A stretch of DNA of 64,000 nt from Ricordea florida (GCA_949710005.1 OX453273.1:35036750-35100749); one strand, 5' to 3'. Numbered from the stretch's first letter, positions 1 to 12,117 are shown. The notes: generated by a model from the sequence alone, not told the origin. A program made the numbers and translations.

Positions 1-1661
1 TTTTTTATGTAATGACATTGTATCTCACACTTCTGTTGATATGGCATCTCTTTTGAGGGAAGAGGAATTTTCTTATCTACCACTGAGAGTACCATTGCAA
101 CTGAAGAGAGTGCACAAATTGAAACATGCACTATTCATAATGCTGTCAATTGTGGTTACCTAGGAATGAAATAATGACTGCAGTAGACAATAAAATATCT
201 AATCAGAAGATTCTTCTTACAATGAACCTCATCCAATTATAACCAAAAAACATAAACAAAAAATAATTGGAGCATTCAACTCATCCTCAGTGTAAGAACA
301 TATTGTGTTTAAAAGGGATGTACAACAAAGGAGACAAAGCAGTAGAGACTAAGAAAATAAAACTAAAAAAAACAGGTTTTTACATCATGGTAAACACAAG
401 CATTCATATCAACTCTTCAAGATTTCACCTGCAAAAGATTTACAATCATTTTCAGTTTGTGTTAAGTGAATATTATTGTGGTAATTCATCGACTCTGTAT
501 TCCCTGTGAAGATAATAAATAATTTTACTTCTATTCCCTCTGGTGCAATCTCAGTGGCAGTGAAAGAACTAAATGAAGGTCAATTTTTAAGCACTGTGTT
601 GACCGGTATACTGGTCATGTAATTTTCACCAGGTGTCACTAATTTTGTACCAAACATAGCATAACAAATAAAATAATGGGGATTACGCTGATATAAAAAA
701 TATAAAATAAAATATAAAAGCATTGTGACTTCTTCAAAAACTAGCTTCGCGAGGTTTTTGCGGGAGTCGTATTTCTAGTTATGATTCTTATTAAAACAAT
801 TAGATTATTCGCTCTCGATTTCTATGAGGTGATATTTCTTTCGGCCCTCGGCCTCATCATCAACTATCACTCCATGGAATTCTCGCCGCTCATAATCTAA
901 TTGTTAATTATTATATCTACAACACCTGGATATGAGCAAACGCGCCCTCTGATTGGTTATAGGCCTGTGATAAATATGGGATGAATTTATTCGACGGTAA
1001 GTGAGCAAATTATATCAGTGAAATTGACACGATATTTGAATTGTTTATTACGAACTTAAGTGAAACTCTCACAAACTGCCGCCATTTTGAAACATCCATG
1101 GAGCCCGTAAACTGAGTTTTTTTTCTCAATTCCGGCCACTATTTCCCCTTTTAATTATAAGAATGTTTCGCTAACGTAAAGAAATTTCACAAGTAAATAA
1201 AAGAGATGTTCAAGAACGAGCTGGACTCATGCGTTTGAAGTTTTTTTACACATCGGCTCGACAACAACATGGTTCTGTTTACATAACAATAGCAAAGTCA
1301 ATTCTTGTCATGCAAACTAGTTTCAATTTCTCATAATCGAAATATAATAAAACAATTATTACACTCAATCTCGACTTGATTTCGTGGAATAATTGCTAAA
1401 TATCCCTATGTCTTTACTGATCTATATATCATCTATGTCTAATCTATATCTTTATGTCTAGAAAAGACATTATCCAAATATTTACCACTTATCCAATCGT
1501 TTTTCTTAAATGGAAGATTTTGTTTTAAGCTTTTCTTAATAAAACGCAAGAAGAGTTGTCTACACTTTTACTTTGTTGTCTGCACCATGTACAAATAGAA
1601 AAATTCAATTGATTAATACAGGTACCCATTTACTTTGTATTTCTTATTATGTATGGTACAG
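1..1661. other. Non-coding flank or intron upstream of T-box exons
   Basis: AT-rich sequence with no exon I can recognise. The T-box exon at 1662 starts in the middle of the domain, so at least one upstream exon must exist. I did not find it here, so this stretch is probably intron. It contains one hairpin MITE (795-905). Confidence 0.5.
795..905. repeat. Hairpin MITE with AACAATTAGA ends
   Basis: The stretch starts AACAATTAGATT and ends AATCTAATTGTT, which are reverse complements. A second element with the same kind of ends lies at 11709-11801. Non-coding; probably a short non-autonomous DNA transposon. Confidence 0.55.
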
Positions 1662-1833
1662 GTACGCGTATCACAGCTCCAAGTGGGTAGTGGCGGGAAA
1701 CGCTGACGCGCCAATGCCTGGCCGCGTCTATATCCACCCAGATTCTCCTGCGCTTGGTGAAGAATGGATGAGACAAGTTGTGTCATTTGACAAGGTCAAA
1801 CTGACCGATAACGAACGAGATCAGCTGGGTCAT
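1662..1833 (+). CDS. T-box exon (middle of T-box)
   Basis: Acceptor CAG at 1659-1661; the exon begins with the last base of a split codon. It encodes [12 protein letters not shown] and continues through [14 protein letters not shown]. The donor gtgagt follows a complete codon at 1833. Confidence 0.85.
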
Positions 1834-4800
1834 GTGAGTATTCAAACTGGCTTATGTAGCTTGTCTTTGTATAAGCTGCTGTCTGAGTTTTTTAGAGTTA
1901 GGAATTTTTTCCTTGCATTCATAACGAATAGTATTAATGCCACAGGCCTAGATATTTTGAAATAGCTTATTCAAACGAGTGCATTTTTAGCCCTGGTGCC
2001 ATACTTGGAGTCGTTGTTAGGTTTCTTTTCAGCTGATTCTTTTTGAGTTGTTTATGAGTTTGCTATCGTTTATCGGCAAACCAGGTGACTTTCCAGTTGT
2101 AGTTTTCTAAAATTCTAATTTTATACCGGTGAAGGTACGCTTCTTTGCTGTACCTACCGATCCTCACCAGCTCTAGACCGCGAACAGTTTGTCTTTTAAC
2201 ATGTTTAGTCACAGATCTTCATCGCGAACGCTAACGAAATGATTATTCAAACGAGTTGAAAAAAGGGGCTGCGAATGGGAAGAGGGTGGGAAAAGACCCT
2301 TTTTCCCTTCCGCGCGCCCACGTTTTCATGTGCCTTAAAGATATCGGATCAATATCAGTTTCTGGGCAACTGTGCACCTACCCCTCCCCTAATCCAACAA
2401 GTTATAATGAGTTAAAAAGTTAGCGTTAATGTTGGATTAGGGGAGGGGTAGGTGCACGGTTGCCCAGAAACTGATATTGATCCAAGATATCAAACCCTAG
2501 TCCCCTCGCAGCCATTGTTTGGCCCGTCACGCAACGGCGAGCCAGACACCTGCTGTGAAGGAGCAAGTCAAACCTTCGCTTTTTCTCACTGTGCCAGATC
2601 ATTCTTCACTCCATGCACAAGTACCAGCCGAGGATTCATGTTATCAAAAAGAATGAGAGCACAGACGCAATGTCGCTTGATATGGAGAGACCCTCCGCCA
2701 TGAAGAAAACCTTCATTTTCCCTGATACAGTGTTTACAACAGTAACAGCGTACCAAAATCAACAGGTAAAGCATTCCCATATACAACGGTTACCCAACGG
2801 ACAAATAAGATATAAAGACTAATCTTAGTGCATAGATCGTTGATGTAATGAGGCTCAACAAAATATACTGGAGTATATTTAAGTTTCTTCATACTGTATC
2901 AGTCAAAAGAAAGAAGAAAAATTTGGCAGAGCTAACTAGGGTGAAACATTTTATCCTAAACAGCATACCAAACGGAAGCTCTGTAAAGCAAAGATTAAGA
3001 ATTTTTTTCGATGTAACGTTTTTTCGCCTGCTACACCAAGATACCCTACAGCCAGTTGTTAATACACGAGGCAATCATTCCATAGACATGTTTTTAAATA
3101 TGTCTCAATGATACTGTGTTCTTGTCTTCTAGCAAAGTTGGTCGCAGAACTGTCTTTTTCCCAGTAGACCACAGTGTCAATTATTACACCCTTAATAAAA
3201 AAATGTTCAACGCGCTGATTGGCTGAAAGCACGTCAGTTGATCCCAAATGTTGCAGAAAGTTAAATTCAAATCTTTGCATGTCTATTATTAACAAGTAAT
3301 CAAATGATTTCGAGTGCAATTTTCTATAAATAAGCATTAGTAAATTTTTCTAAGACTTACAACAAATTACGGGCTCGTGCAATTGTTTTAGTCTTTGAAA
3401 AATTTACTTGTGCTTATTTATACCAAACTGCACCCAAAACCATTTGATTACCTATACTAATTGGCCCAAATAGTTCAGGGTTGTGAGAAACTGCACGCCT
3501 GGTATATACATGACCATCGTTCCTTTCGAGCCACGAATATCTTCGAGTATTCATCTCTACATAAGCAAATCGTGATTATTTTTCTACAATACACTTCTAG
3601 AATAGTTACATTTCTGGCAGATTTCAAGCTTGTAGGGTTCTTTTCTTTCCTAAAGATAAATGGTATATTGCTCGGTTCGGTTCAGTGTTTTCCGTTAGCT
3701 TTTGTCTCACTAACCTCAAAACAGTCTGCTAGAATCACTTGCCCTAAGGGACAACTTTGTGCAATGAATGGTTTCCGTTTCTTGCAAATGCCTTTCGGGC
3801 ATGAAAGTTTTTGGGGGTGTCCGAGAAAGAAGTGCAAGCAAGTATGTCCACGTCAGCAGTCGTTTCCGTATACTTTGGGTTTTTTTGCGCGAGCTTTTAA
3901 TAGAGTATAAACAATGTGGATCAATGGAAGTATCTGGGCAATTGTGCACCTACCCCTCCCCTAACCCATCAAGGTATAATAAGTTTAAAAGTTAGCGTTA
4001 ATGTTGGGTTAGGGGAGGGGTAGGTGCACAGTTGCCCAGATACTTCCATTGATCTGTATTCCTGGTCAAAATCTCTGATGTTTCTTTTCTTCCTGACCTC
4101 GGACTCCGACGTTCTGTTTTGCAAAAGAAGAATTCAGCCTGACCTTGCATGAACATGGTATCGCAGGGTGAATGTTTATTTTGAGGAAGATTTCATGTAT
4201 TCTAACTGTTTGTCGAGTTTCATAGTTCGGGTCTGAAAAGAACTGTTGTTGACGACGCTGACTGACAAACAAGTTCCGAGACTTTTTAATCATTTATGAT
4301 ATTTTAAATGTAACGGACAGCGTACAATACTACGGAGAATGGAAGTTTGTAAATCAATGTTTTTCTTTTAATTCTCTTTTTAAAAAAGCTCTAAAAAGCG
4401 AGCAAAAAGGGGTTAAAGTTCTTGTGAGCTGCCCGCATGACAAATTGTCTGGTTTTGCAATCAGAGAAATTTAGTCTGCGTGAGGGCAGTTACAAAGTTG
4501 CGAAAACACCTGAGACTTTTCTTTTTACTGTGTTCTGTGTGCGATTTAAGTAACTTTAGGTCTGCAAGCATCTGGAAATGATGCTATCTGGAGAAGTGAG
4601 GGGCGTTATCACGCAATAGAACTGGCAATTAGATGTACTACTAAAACGTGTTGAAACCATTAAGACAACAACTCTTCGCTGGCCGCAAGAATAGGCATAG
4701 GGTAAAATATGGACTGGACCATTGGACCCTTGGACCATTGGACTATTTTTTGGACTATTTTTTGGACCATTTTTTGGACTATTTCATGGACTAAATTTTG

Positions 4801-7800
4801 AACTATTTTTTTAATCTTTTGATAAGGGGTGGGTACCTAGTTTTGTCAGGGGGTGGTTTATCGATGAGTATATTTACCAAACCAGCAATTGTTTTAGTTT
4901 CCAGCGTGTGACTCAATCGCTCGTTTTGTCCCACCTAAATAAATTATGCAAGAGAAAGGCTACAGGTCTCGATTCTGTGTCAGCAAGACTTCTAAAAGAT
5001 GGTCCGGATTTAATCTCCTGGTCACTCGCTTTGATATTCAATCAATCGATCGATACTGGTATTTTTCCTGATGAATGGAAAAATGCAAGAATCACGCCTC
5101 TTTTTAAGAAAGCAGGAAGTAGGAGTGATCCTTCTAATTATCGACCGATCTCGATTATCCCGGTTGTGGCCAAGGTTTTCGAGCGAATTATTTATGATCA
5201 GTTGTAGCGTTACCTAAATGAAAATAATCTTCTTAGTAGACACCAATCCGGTTTTCGCTCGCTGCATTCTACAGTTACTGCATTGATTGAAGCGACTGAT
5301 AATTGGTCTTTAAACATCGATCGTGGCTTTGTTAATGCCGTTGCATTTTTAGATCTTAAGAAGGCTTTCGATACTGTGGATCACTCTATTCTTCTCTCAA
5401 AATTACAAGCTTATGGTATTCAGGGTTCCACAAACCAATGGTTCTGCTCTTATTTAAAAGACCGAACCCAAACGTGTCTTGTAAACGGGAATAAATCGTC
5501 CAAAATGTTCCTTCGCTGTGGTGTTCCACATGGAATGATTCTTGGATCCCTTTTATTTCTATTGTATATAAATGACTTGCCTAATTGCCTCCAGCATTCC
5601 AAACCAAGGATGTACGCCGATGACACTAGTATTACTTTTGCTGGTAGTGACGTTGATGAAATAAGTAGTTGTATTAATCTTGATTTGGAGAGAATTCGTG
5701 TGTGGCTTGCAGCCAACAAACTAACTTTAAATATGACAAAGACAGAATTCCTTCTGATTGGTTCCAAGCAAAGGCTTTCAAATTTTACAGTGAATCCTAC
5801 TGATAATATCAACCAGTTTCCGATAAAACGGTTCTCGACTGTTAAATCCTTAGGTGTACACGTTGATGAAAATCTTACTTGGGAGTGTCATATCAATGAG
5901 CTTTCCAAAAAGATTGCTTCTGGCATTAGTGCCATTAAACGTATTAGGTATTCGGTCCCATATAAGACTATACTTTCCGTTTACAATTCATTAGTCCAAC
6001 CTCATCTCGATTACTGCAGTTCGGTCTGGGGATCCTGTTCTAAAACTCTTTCTTAAAAGTTACAGAAATTACAAAATCGGGCAGCACGCGTCATAACCTT
6101 TTCAAATTACGATCGTAATACCGATGAATTGTTGAGGATGGTCAACTGGGTTAAACTGGATCGTCAACGCCTTGTTAAAAATTTAGTCCATGAAATAGTC
6201 CAAAAAATGGTCCAAAAAATAGTCCAAAAAATAGTCAAATGGTCCAAGGGTCCAATGGTCCAGTCGATATTTTACCCTATGCCGCAACAATATTTTCCTT
6301 TGAGAAGGCGCTAAGAGCATGTTTTTATAATTTACTCAAGCTAAATGGTCAAGACCGGAATTGATAAAAATGGGGTCGGTGAATTATTGTATCACATTAA
6401 GCTTGATTACTTGATTAATGCGCCGCTAATGAGCACGTTTCGTTTGAGCTCGCCGACTTTCCCTATGGTTATAAATGACCGCCATTAGGAACTAGACTGA
6501 TTTTGTCTCCCCATCGGCTTGCTCAAGCAACAATCGATGTGATTTTATGAGCTTTATCTCATCAAATGTTTATTCGTTATATACATGCATTTAAAACAGA
6601 CCTTAAAGCCATTACCATATACAGTGTAGATAAAATCAGAGGCCATTCGGCGTTTTCGTCTCAAGTGGCGTTTATCCACCATTAGCCCTCTGTGTTGTTA
6701 TATTAAATGGATGGCGAATCGTTGCAGTTGCCACACAGAGTAGTTTACCGAGAAATGTATGTATTATAGCTAAAGACTGAAAACAAATTACTTACCCCCG
6801 CGCGAGCACCCCTGTTGTTTGATGTCGTCATCTTGCCATTGTTGCCAGGATCTGAGAAGTCATTGAAGTAAGTTCATAAACGGTCATCTCAAAATCCAAC
6901 AAAATCGCTCAAGAGTTTACATATGACGTAAAAAAGTGACACTGCAGAGCGGTTAAGGTAATTAAACGTTTATTTGAAATTGGGTACAGATGAATGGAGA
7001 CGTCGCTACATCACTATATATACACGACACATAATGATTTCCCATACATAACTGGGTTAGATTTCCCTCTATCCTCCATACTAAATTAGCACGTTGTAGG
7101 AAAAATTCTTACGGTAACAGACGTGCAAACATTCTCGTGCTCGAAGAAGGAGACAGTACGGCTACAGCATGTATTATGAAACATGTTGTGATAAGGGAAT
7201 TTAGCCCATAACTGTAAATAACATGACCACAAATGTATGGCTTGCGTTGATCTTTGTTAGTGCCTTAAGTAAAGATACAAGTACACGTATTTATAAAGAG
7301 ACTTCATTATATCTCTCAGTTAGTGAGCGCGTTGTGATTGGTCAATTTAGCGGGCCGTACTTCACCCGTACTTCACTGTACTGCCCGTTATATTCAAAAG
7401 TTCGTTTGAGTTATAATAAATATCTTACAAACCTCGTTTTCTTGGTCCGTACTGTAAATTACAGATCCTCGTTTTTTTCCGCTTGGATTTATGGCTCGCG
7501 CGCTTCGAAAAAACTCGGTCCGTAACTTACAGTACGGAACTCGAACTCGGTTAGTTAGAGGTATTTCTAAATTCGTTATGACGAAGGGCTAACGCTCGAA
7601 ACGTCAGCACGCCCCCTCCTCTTCTTTTACCTTATCATGGTATAACTTTACTTTTTTAACTTGCTTGATTATCCCAATTTCTTGTACACTATTTATGTCT
7701 GCCTAACTTGATTTATAATGAAAAGGAGTTGGCAAAGGAACAATAGGGTTTTTTCGCAGATCTGAGAGTAGGGAACTTCAACAAACATTGACAACGACGA

Positions 7801-10800
7801 CTTCTAAGCCGAGGACAACAAAGAAACCTAGCAGACTGCATTCCACGCGTGCTTTTGTTTGGTGCTGTCATGTCTAGGTGGTGCTTTGCTTTGCCTTAAG
7901 CTCCAAACGAGGGCCTGTTTGGGAGCTGATTTTATGCGAGCAGTAAGATTCTCTATCTGTAACGCGGATTGAGACTGCCCAAACACATCCGCTAGCAGGA
8001 TAAAAGCAGTTTTCCGAAAAAGCTTGAAGTTTTGCTTAGAATGGAAATATCATATATATTGGACACGAGGCACGGCAACCGTCGATTCGACCTGAAATGT
8101 TTCCTCTTTCTACAGATAACTCGTTTGAAAATTGACAGCAATCCCTTTGCGAAAGGCTTCAGAGATTCTGGTCGAGTAAGGTAAGTACTGAAAGAGTCAT
8201 TGATTCCTTCACTAATAAAAGCTTTTTCATCTTTTAGATCAGTTTGATCAATGGCATCCTTTTAATACTGAGCTTACAAATGATATGCTAACCACTGATT
8301 TATAAACGACGCCGTGAAAACGACGCTGTGCATGGATCGGTTCGAACGTAATTTGCCAATCTTGAGATCCTGATGGTTGCAAATTGGCCAAGTTCTTTCT
8401 TTGCGTTCACCGTCAAAGAAAGAACTTGGCCGATATCCAGTCGTTTTGACCAAGCAAGCTTGGTCAATAATGGATTTATGATATGGTGATTTTGTTTTGT
8501 TTTGTTTTGCGGGACGAAGCAAAAATGGCGACTGGGCAAAGTTAAGGGACCGTTCATTTTTTAAGGGAGGGGGGGCTGGTGGGATTTGGGGGAGTGTCAC
8601 TGGGAAATTGAGTGACCCCCCCCCCTCAGCTTGCCAATTTTTTCACATGACCCCCCCTCAAAAGGAATTTTTTTGGGATGACCCCCCCTGGCCACCTCGA
8701 AAAGATGTTTATATTTCGTGAATAAAGCAGGAGAATTTCTCATCAATTTATGAAAACTTCATACCACTTTTTCATCTGTTCATCGCTTTTTTTTCGCTTG
8801 ACCCCCCCTTTTTCTTCATTTTTTTGGGGTGGCCCCCCCTTGAAGCCATTTTTTTTCGCGTGCCCCCCCCCCCAAATCCCACCAGGTCCCCCTATCCCTT
8901 AAAAAATGAATGGTCCCTAAGGTCTGTCTTGCTCGCTCGGGTAGCCAATCAGAACTCAGGATTTGCCTCATCTTGCTCGCTCACAGAACCAGCCGTAGAA
9001 TAAAATGTTATTATAAAGCTGCAATCGTAAGTGGCCAAAATATTACGGATCCCTTCCACCTCTTGTAAGCCTCTCTTTGTATAATTCATTTAATTTGAAA
9101 CAAGTCAGTCATGTTTGTGCCTCTTCAGAAACTTGTTGCTAAATTAAGATACTAATGCTCGAACAGGAATCATGAAACGAACCTGTTGTTCACGAGTAGT
9201 TAGCAATAGTATAGGAGATCTTTGCAGCCATACTTTTCTAATGGAATTGAAGTTCCAATGAAGTTCCTGGTTAGGAAACTTTGGGCTTAGAGAGAATACT
9301 TTTGTGAATGAGTTTTCGTGTTTCGCGTTTCATCTTCAGTCGCGCGACTTTTCATGAGCAAAGTACAAATTTCACAGATTTCATTGCACAAAATGGTACA
9401 TTTTTTCCAACTCGTTACTAAAGGATATGTATAGCACTTGTAGAAATTTAATCATACAGGTGAGAATGTGGTTCATGATTTTTTGAATAAAATAAGAATC
9501 TTTGCTCGACCCAAAACATCGGTTCTCCCATAGGTTGAAAGAATTGAAAAGAAGTTAAAGAACCAGTCGGTTGCCCTCTCCTCGCTGGCAATCCACGTCT
9601 AGGATTGACTGCGCATGTACTGTTCAGCAAATACTTCAGGCCAGACTCTTGACAATCGCCATTCCCATATACCAATATGCTAGTCAGAATTTTGTGCGTT
9701 CAAGAGGGAGTTTATTGATTATGGGACTTTACGTGATGACTATCATGAAGATCACGCCATTTACTATGGGTAAAGCCTGGACTCCTATTCTGCTATTCCT
9801 TAGTGTACAACTGATTTAGATGGTTTCCACATTTTTTAAATAAACATTTCTTTACTTCTATGCGTGTTGTTGTTTTTTCGTAGGGATCCAATGGAGGAAA
9901 TAATGCAAGTCTACTCGTACTACAGACCACCCGGAAGAGGCGTGGTCTACCCAAGTTTTTGAAGAGATGAACAAAGAATCAATGGTAAGTCACGAAAGTC
10001 TGTCAGTTTGAGTGACAGTTGGATGCAGTGTTTTACCGCAGGTGAATTACTCTGGAGTCCGTTTTTATAGGGTCCTGAAAGGGGGGGGGGGGTGCCAAAC
10101 TCATTTTCCCAGCCTATTTTTCTTTTGAATTCCCAGTGCTCAAATCCCATTCCCACTGGCAGAATTCGGAAAGAAATTCACATTCCCAGAGACCGAATCC
10201 AAGCCCCGGTGACTTAAATCCCAATTTCCCATGGCAAAACCCTCCGGGCCAATCCGAACTCCCATTTCACCCTTTCAGGGCCCTCTTATTAGTCCTTGGG
10301 TAAGTGAGTTTGTACAAAGAAATGTTCTTGTTTTACCTGTTCTTCCTGTTATACCACTACTTAAGACTTACCAAAATTTGTACTGTGCGTATTCCTCACT
10401 CTTGTTCAGTTAGTTTTCAAAAGATGGTTACGCTGTCAAACAATTATCACACTGCATCGCTGGTCAGGAGGGGTCTAAAGTTGGTATCAGACTCCTGCGT
10501 AGACACCTCGAGAATTACAGTGGACTATCACACAGAGCAGTACACAAAACTGTTCAATAGCTTTTTTTGGAAGATTCGAAACAAGGTTTCTGCTTTACCA
10601 AGCAACTAAACATTAAACAAACAGCACCCTGTTATATAAATGACTTCTTAAAACCAAAATGTAGTACATCTCATAATGTCATTACTATTCTCTTTTCTTT
10701 ACATTTTTTTTTAAATTTACCTTCCCCTGTGTCGCATTTTTTGTTTTGTTTTTCCACAGATCAAGGCTCGTGCTCCCAGCACCCTACTGTAACACCAGTA

Positions 10801-11163
10801 GTATCATCTACTTATCAGTCAGTTCCAATGAGCACATCAATACCACCACTTCAAACACCGACTTGTCATTCAAACGCCGCTTTCACTGCCTTCAATGGCC
10901 ACGCCTGCTTACCATCCTTTCCACACGGAGCCATGTTACAGACACAGTATCACGTGACTCCGTACTGTACTGCCACTGAAACATACGGGACATTTGGTCA
11001 TGCGTTTCACTCATCGGTGTCACCGTTTACGCCATGCGCAGTCAATGGCGTGGTCAACCAATCAGAAGGCTTACCACTGAGCCCTTTACCCAATCATCAA
11101 GCGAGTGGATACCAAGGAAATAGCTACGCGCCAACGCACGCTTTCACAATGCATACAACATGA
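1662..11163 (+). CDS. T-box transcription factor, Tbx15/18/22-like (3' part of gene)
   Basis: DNA-binding transcription factor acting in the nucleus; T-box proteins bind TCACACCT-like sites. Five exons are visible: 1662-1833, 2598-2765, 8116-8180, 9884-9984 and 10760-11163. All junctions are GT-AG and their phases agree. The first three exons give the second half of the T-box ([57 protein letters not shown]). The fourth gives [13 protein letters not shown], which matches the segment following the T-box in Tbx15/18 proteins, and VAGN plus GEEWMRQ also favour that subfamily. The last exon is a Ser/Thr/Pro-rich tail. The N-terminal half of the T-box is outside the window. Oddity: the frame fixed by the splice phases has a TGA at 9960-9962. 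Subfamily assignment is from residues read by eye. Confidence 0.8.
2346..2483. repeat. Fold-back repeat, copy 1 (CTGGGCAA...TTGCCCAG)
   Basis: Nearly perfect palindrome with arms of about 45 bp: GGATCAAT, eight locus-specific bases, CTGGGCAA, then a CACCTACCCCTCCCC block, a short loop, and the mirrored arm. A sister copy lies at 3918-4055. I recall this word as a widespread repeat in marine invertebrates; that is memory, not a search. Confidence 0.85.
2598..2765 (+). CDS. T-box exon (DNA-contact segment)
   Basis: Acceptor gtgccag ends at 2597; donor gtaaag starts at 2766. Encodes [16 protein letters not shown] and then the conserved [16 protein letters not shown] segment in phase 0. The residues after HVIKK form the usual family-variable loop. 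Confidence 0.9.
3296..3451. repeat. Palindromic MITE, GTAATCAAATG family
   Basis: Starts GTAATCAAATGATTTCGAGTGCA and ends in the mirrored TGCACCCAAAACCATTTGATTAC. Internal words TAAATTTTTC and GAAAAATTTAC are also mirrored. Related copies flank the LINE at 12 kb and 17 kb and lie near 59.1 kb. Confidence 0.7.
3918..4055. repeat. Fold-back repeat, copy 2
   Basis: Same core as 2346-2483 and the same outer GGATCAAT. The eight bases between outer and inner arms differ (GGAAGTAT instead of ATCAGTTT) but are mirrored exactly on the other arm. Confidence 0.85.
4056..4684. other. Intron sequence without recognisable content
   Basis: Lies between T-box exons 2598-2765 and 8116-8180. I see no coding or repeat signature here. 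Confidence 0.4.
4694..6283 (+). mobile_element. TIR element carrying a captured RT fragment, copy A
   Basis: Bounded by inverted repeats of about 110 bp that begin GGCATAGGGTAAAATAT and contain repeated GGACTATTTTTT and GGACCATTGGAC blocks. Flanks are GCAAGAATA (4685-4693) and GCAACAATA (6284-6292), a 9-bp duplication with one mismatch. The inside is almost entirely a reverse-transcriptase fragment of a LINE. Copy B (23171-24766) has the same structure in the opposite orientation. A 9-bp TSD with long TIRs and captured sequence is the pattern of Mutator-like elements; no transposase is present, so the superfamily is inferred. Confidence 0.75.
4908..6180 (+). pseudogene. Non-LTR reverse transcriptase fragment inside TIR element A
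   Basis: Encodes the fingers ([18 protein letters not shown]), the palm block with first catalytic Asp ([13 protein letters not shown]), the block [20 protein letters not shown], and the catalytic MYADDTS, followed by the thumb and a [13 protein letters not shown] tail that reads into the right TIR. Stops at 5205-5207 (TAG) and 6054-6056 (TAA) break it. There is no endonuclease or ORF1, so this is a captured fragment and not a complete LINE. The TAG is shared with copy B, so the fragment was already dead when it was multiplied. Most like Jockey/CR1/RTE-type RTs by motif; clade uncertain. Confidence 0.8.
6293..8115. other. T-box intron, mostly unassigned
   Basis: No exon recognised. Around 7560-7690 lies a segment (GACGAAGGGCTAACGCTCGAAACGTCAGC...) that is mirrored, diverged, near 57790-57890, so it is a dispersed repeat. 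At 7380-7560 TACGGACC-like words recur in both orientations. Confidence 0.4.
8116..8180 (+). CDS. T-box exon (end of T-box)
   Basis: Acceptor tacag; encodes [20 protein letters not shown], the hallmark end of the T-box. Two donors overlap: gtaagg after 8175 and gtaagt after 8180. The second is the better match and keeps phase with the next exon. Confidence 0.85.
8386..8431. repeat. Perfect 18-bp-arm hairpin
   Basis: GGCCAAGTTCTTTCTTTG and its exact reverse complement are separated by 10 bases. The AGAACTTGGCC word and the following TTGGTCAATAA recur at 55220-55270, so this belongs to a dispersed family. Confidence 0.75.
8546..8917. mobile_element. PIF/Harbinger-like MITE, copy 1
   Basis: Ends GGGACCGTTCATTTTTTAAGG and the mirrored CCTTAAAAAATGAATGGTCCC, flanked on both sides by TAA (8543-8545 and 8918-8920). 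A 3-bp TAA duplication fits PIF/Harbinger. The inside is rich in C and G runs and non-coding. A second copy lies at 17344-17912. Confidence 0.75.
8921..9883. other. T-box intron, nothing recognised
   Basis: Intron between exons 8116-8180 and 9884-9984. Apart from the MITE just upstream I see no genes or clear repeats. Confidence 0.4.
9884..9984 (+). CDS. T-box gene exon after the T-box, with an in-frame TGA
   Basis: Acceptor tttcgtag and donor gtaagt. Upstream phase (two bases carried over) and downstream phase (one base passed on) fix one frame. It reads [16 protein letters not shown], a close match to the Tbx15/18 segment EAIMETYAFWRPP, and then meets TGA at 9960-9962, eight codons before the donor. 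A weak alternative donor (gtttttg, after 9954) would splice out the stop in the right phase. Confidence 0.7.
10070..10283. repeat. Inverted-repeat element with GGGTCCTGAAAGGG ends
   Basis: GGGTCCTGAAAGGG at the left is mirrored by CCCTTTCAGGGCCC at the right (13 of 14 bases match). It lies in the last T-box intron and contains a 13-base G run. Probably a MITE; no TSD was confirmed. Confidence 0.5.
10760..11163 (+). CDS. T-box gene last exon, C-terminal tail
   Basis: Pyrimidine tract and CAG acceptor at 10757-10759. The exon is open for about 134 codons, rich in Ser, Thr, Pro and His, and ends with TGA at 11161-11163. The low-complexity tail is typical of T-box activation or repression regions. 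Its starting phase matches the previous exon. Confidence 0.7.
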
Positions 11164-12000
11164 ACCTGTTTAATAGTACGTAATATATATTCATTGAACT
11201 TGAAAGAAGACTTAAGTGATCGTAGAGTTTAAATGAGTTTGATCATGGAAGAGGATCTAACGTTAGCTTAGCGATCGGGTCATGACATCACTCTTCACGG
11301 AATAAGATGTGGAATGCAACATACGTAACATAACAAAACATCCACGGAAGTCTATATGTAGGTTTTCATATCTCTCTCATTTGGACTTGATCGACTAGAT
11401 TGCGGGTATAATCTATCCATTAAGAATTGATCAGTTTCCAACAAATAATGGCCAATCAAGTTAGTGCTTATGACCACGAAACCCCCTGATTGCTGTGCAA
11501 TTTCGGGAAATCACTTATAGACGACTAAGAAAATGCCACAATGTGATTAGCTACGCTACCAGACATGCTAGAGGACTATAAGTAATAGTCCTCGAGTTGC
11601 GAAATTCGTGACGCTTTCTTTCGTTTTATTCCAAATTAATTATTTCTTCAAATGGCATTTGCTAACTTTCTTATTGCCTTTTCTGTCCGACTAGTTGGGT
11701 AACACTAAAACAATTAGACGCTTTGTCTTCAAGAGCCACGGGAATAGCCCATTCGGCTATGCCTCATGGGCTATTGACCTGTAGTTACGGGTCTAATTGT
11801 TATGTAAACGTGGTAGAGAATTACGTATCACAGTAACAACAAAGTGACGTGAAAAGTTACACCTAATTTACAATTTTTTTTTTACTCTGGATCGAGGTGA
11901 GAATACTAAAAAGAAAACCAACAGTGCAGAAAATTTAAATTGAGTGCAAAAAGTTGAAATTGAGTGCAGAAAGTTGAAATTAAATTTTTGCATGTATATG
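11164..12000. other. 3' flank of T-box gene
   Basis: No reading frame recognised. It holds the hairpin MITE at 11709-11801. The 3' end of the T-box transcript should fall here. Confidence 0.4.
11709..11801. repeat. Hairpin MITE with AACAATTAGA ends, copy 2
   Basis: Begins AACAATTAGAC and ends GTCTAATTGTT, exact reverse complements, like the element at 795-905. A nested palindrome around TAGCCCAT...ATGGGCTA lies inside. Confidence 0.6.
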
Positions 12001-12100
12001 ATTAACAAATTATCACATGATTTGTCTCGTGCAATTTGGGATAAATCAGCACTCGTAAATTTTTCAAAGACTACAAATTGCACTCGCCCTAAGGGCTCGT

Positions 12101-12117
12101 GCAATTTGGTTAACCTT
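12101..12117. repeat. LINE target-site duplication, 3' side
   Basis: GCAATTTGGTTAACCTT here recurs exactly at 17213-17229 on the other side of the LINE. The LINE poly-A tail (read as T on this strand) follows directly. Confidence 0.85.

Noticed and set aside
5450-5812. 120-codon frame antisense to the RT fragment (and its twin at 23641-24003)
   Set aside because: Shadow of the RT palm on the opposite strand; the sense strand has the catalytic motifs.
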